A stretch of 64,000 nucleotides of DNA from Epiperipatus broadwayi (taxonomy: Eukaryota > Onychophora > Udeonychophora > Euonychophora > Peripatidae). Below are positions 62,270 through 64,000 of the stretch, piece after piece. Under the pieces are notes generated by a model that saw nothing but the letters and a program-made list of their open reading frames with translations, made no database searches and had not been told where the DNA came from. The stretch is taken from positions 10,634,876 to 10,698,875 of the forward strand of contig JAQFVV010006203.1 in NCBI GenBank assembly GCA_028023455.1, in the 5' to 3' direction. Positions within the stretch are counted from its first letter, which is position 1, and every line of letters starts with the position of its first letter. A program made the position numbers and the translations under genes.

Positions 62270-62720
62270 AGTTACCCAGATTTTCATAATTGGCAATTTC
62301 CAACCATTTGGCTTTTTGTTCTCCATTGATGGTTTCAGAGCTTGTTGTCCATCCTTTGTCTTGATGATGGGAGATAGAGAGAGTAATGGCAGCATCTATT
62401 TCATGGCTTTGGCATCAGTTTTCAGTAAGAGGTCAAGTGGGACAGCTGGTTTTCAGAAAACTTTGGGGCCTAAAGCCCAGTTGAGTACATCTAACACAAT
62501 CTAGCACCACATGTTGCTAGATCTGTGGCTTCTGCAGTAATATTTTCCACAGCAGTAATGAATGTTTCTATTTGCTCTTAGATTTCTGAATCTTTGGAAC
62601 AATGAATAACATAATGAATCAATCACAAAATGAAGACCAGAATGATTTACAGACTCAAGAGTGGAATAATTCCATTGCAAACTGAATCACACTGACTTAC
62701 AGATTGAAGACCAGGCTAAT
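62270..62720. other. Unclassified GC-richer stretch
   Basis: Stands out in composition (CAGCTGGTTTTCAG, GGGGCCTAAAGCCCAG). Partial direct repeats around GAATGATTTACAGACTCAAGAG and CTGACTTACAGATTGAAGAC. Possibly a decayed retroelement leader or LTR. No reading frame I can identify. Confidence 0.3.
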
Positions 62721-62925
62721 AATAATAGAGTTGCAACTTTTTATACCTTTTCCTCTCCCATTGTTTTAATTTCTTATCATTTATTTTTAATTTTTATCAT
62801 TACATGAATCTGGTTTTTTTTTTAAATTAATTCAATCAGTAATCTTTTAAGCTAATTATATTTTCGAAAGTTTTCTTTTTCAAATTAATTTTATTCTCAC
62901 TTTCGATATTTACTTAATTTTATAT

Positions 62926-63679
62926 TAAGTATAGGGGATTTGAACTCAGATTTTAAACATCCTTCAATTATCCACACTATCTGATACAACTGATACACAT
63001 GATTACACACATGTAGAAAAGATAAATAATCACCAATATACATATTTCATGCTAAACCAGCCCTCATCAATTGGTCCAGATTATCATCTACCCCACACAT
63101 ATATATAATAAGTGCTCAGTTTATATTAAGATAGCAAAACCTCATAATTTAATGGACAGGCTTCTATCAACTCCAACCTCCATCTTTTCAGCCACCCATA
63201 TCATTGAAAATCTGATGATGAAAACCCAAATCCCATGCTGATACCAATATTATTGGCATGCCCATGTATTTAAATAGATAAGGTCCTATACATGAGGGGT
63301 CAGAGTGACTTGAGGTCAACATGGGCCCTGTACATGAGAGGTCGGAGTGACTTGAGATCAATATGGTCATGGCAATAATATTGGAATCAGCATGGAATTT
63401 GGGTTTTCATCATCAGATTTTCAATGGTATGGATGGCTGGTGTAGATTGAAGCCTGTTCTTTAAAGTATGAGGATTTGCTATCTTAATATAAACTGAGCA
63501 CTTATTGTATATAAATATGTGTGGGAGATGATAATCTGGACCAACCAATGGGTGCTGGTTTAGCATGAAATGCGAATATTGGTAATTATTTATCTTTTCT
63601 ACATGTGTATCAGTTGTATGAGATAGTGTGGATAGTTGAAGGGTGCTTGAAAATCTGAGTTCAAATCCCCTATACTTAC
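62926..63679. mobile_element. Foldback element C, best-preserved tips
   Basis: The left tip TAAGTATAGGGGATTTGAAC is exactly inverted at the right end (GTTCAAATCCCCTATACTTA). Arms of about 320 bp share all family words with copies A, B, D and E. The centre carries a 42-bp tandem duplication. The small minus-strand open frame 63,188-63,370 is a by-product of that duplication. Confidence 0.88.
63285..63368. repeat. 42-bp tandem duplication in the foldback loop
   Basis: CCTATACATGAGGGGTCAGA... at 63,285 and CCTGTACATGAGAGGTCGGA... at 63,327, both continuing GTGACTTGAG.TCAA.ATGG. Confidence 0.8.
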
Positions 63680-63689
63680 AATTAAGCTC

Positions 63690-64000
63690 TCAGGTTTGTG
63701 AAGAGTATCTGGTTTTCAAATATTTATTTTTATATTATAAAAAAAAAGATAGTTTTTTAAAAAAATAAGAGAGTTAAATCTTTTTATTTTAGATCCCCAC
63801 CCCCACCCGTTTTTCAATAAAAACTTTTTTCTTTTTTTAAAAAAATATATGCAATCTTTTTTATTTATTTTTAAACTACATTTTAAACTACTCCTTAGTT
63901 AATTATAACTTTTTGATTATTCTCATTAATTTGATTTCTTCTTTTTTTTTTAAAAAAAAAAATCTGATCATATATTTTTAAATACAGTATTTGAAAATAT
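63690..64000. other. Low-complexity DNA to window end
   Basis: Homopolymer A and T runs and a short CCCCACCCCCACCC patch. No gene seen. Confidence 0.6.

Overview
The window is nuclear DNA of an animal, very AT-rich (roughly three quarters A+T by eye). It has GT-AG introns of 5-16 kb packed with decayed transposons: RTE-type LINEs, a second and a third LINE type, Ty3-type LTR elements, hAT and other MITEs, tRNA-like SINEs and foldback elements. An invertebrate is likely, but I cannot name the phylum. There are no rRNA genes, CRISPR arrays or prokaryotic-style operons. Most long open frames are chance or belong to dead transposons.

The one clear host gene is CRCP (POLR3I, the RPC9 stalk subunit of RNA polymerase III) on the minus strand. 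Five short exons at 50,890-50,897, 45,481-45,517, 33,256-33,348, 17,193-17,287 and 5,583-5,640 join without a frame break into the first 97 codons, and each intron has GT-AG borders. The sixth block (about 50 residues in human) was not found and probably lies beyond position 1. About 580 bp upstream of the CRCP start, a possible last exon of another minus-strand gene (51,477-51,545) was seen. A further possible exon is at 58,929-59,015. Neither is identified.

Intron layout, left to right. Intron 5 (1-5,582) holds an hAT MITE with an 8-bp target duplication. Intron 4 (5,641-17,192) holds RTE copies, a LINE tail and a diverged hammerhead element. Intron 3 (17,288-33,255) holds a hammerhead-element copy that has lost its ribozyme core, a Ty3 gag/protease relic, a 1.46-kb head-to-head hammerhead-element array, a foldback element and a hairpin-rich stretch. 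Intron 2 (33,349-45,480) holds a LINE, MITEs, an unusual 1.8-kb terminal-inverted-repeat element and a Ty3-type LTR element that ends 15 bp from exon 2. Intron 1 (45,518-50,889) holds an RTE copy and a SINE. From 51 to 64 kb lie three foldback copies, a CR1/jockey-like LINE, another RTE copy and unassigned DNA.

The most interesting signal is at 24,937-26,395. A 457-bp unit, tandemly repeated on one strand and inverted on the other, carries a sequence that folds as a type-I hammerhead ribozyme: CTGACGA and GAAA cores, a two-part stem I, a six-base palindromic stem III and a predicted cut after GTC. The whole array sits between 12-bp direct repeats. The layout recalls Penelope-like elements and retrozymes, but no reverse transcriptase is encoded here. 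Two other repeat families also look undescribed: a foldback family with tRNA B-box-like tips, in six copies from 55 to about 750 bp, and the TIR element containing two minisatellites and a series of covarying hairpins.
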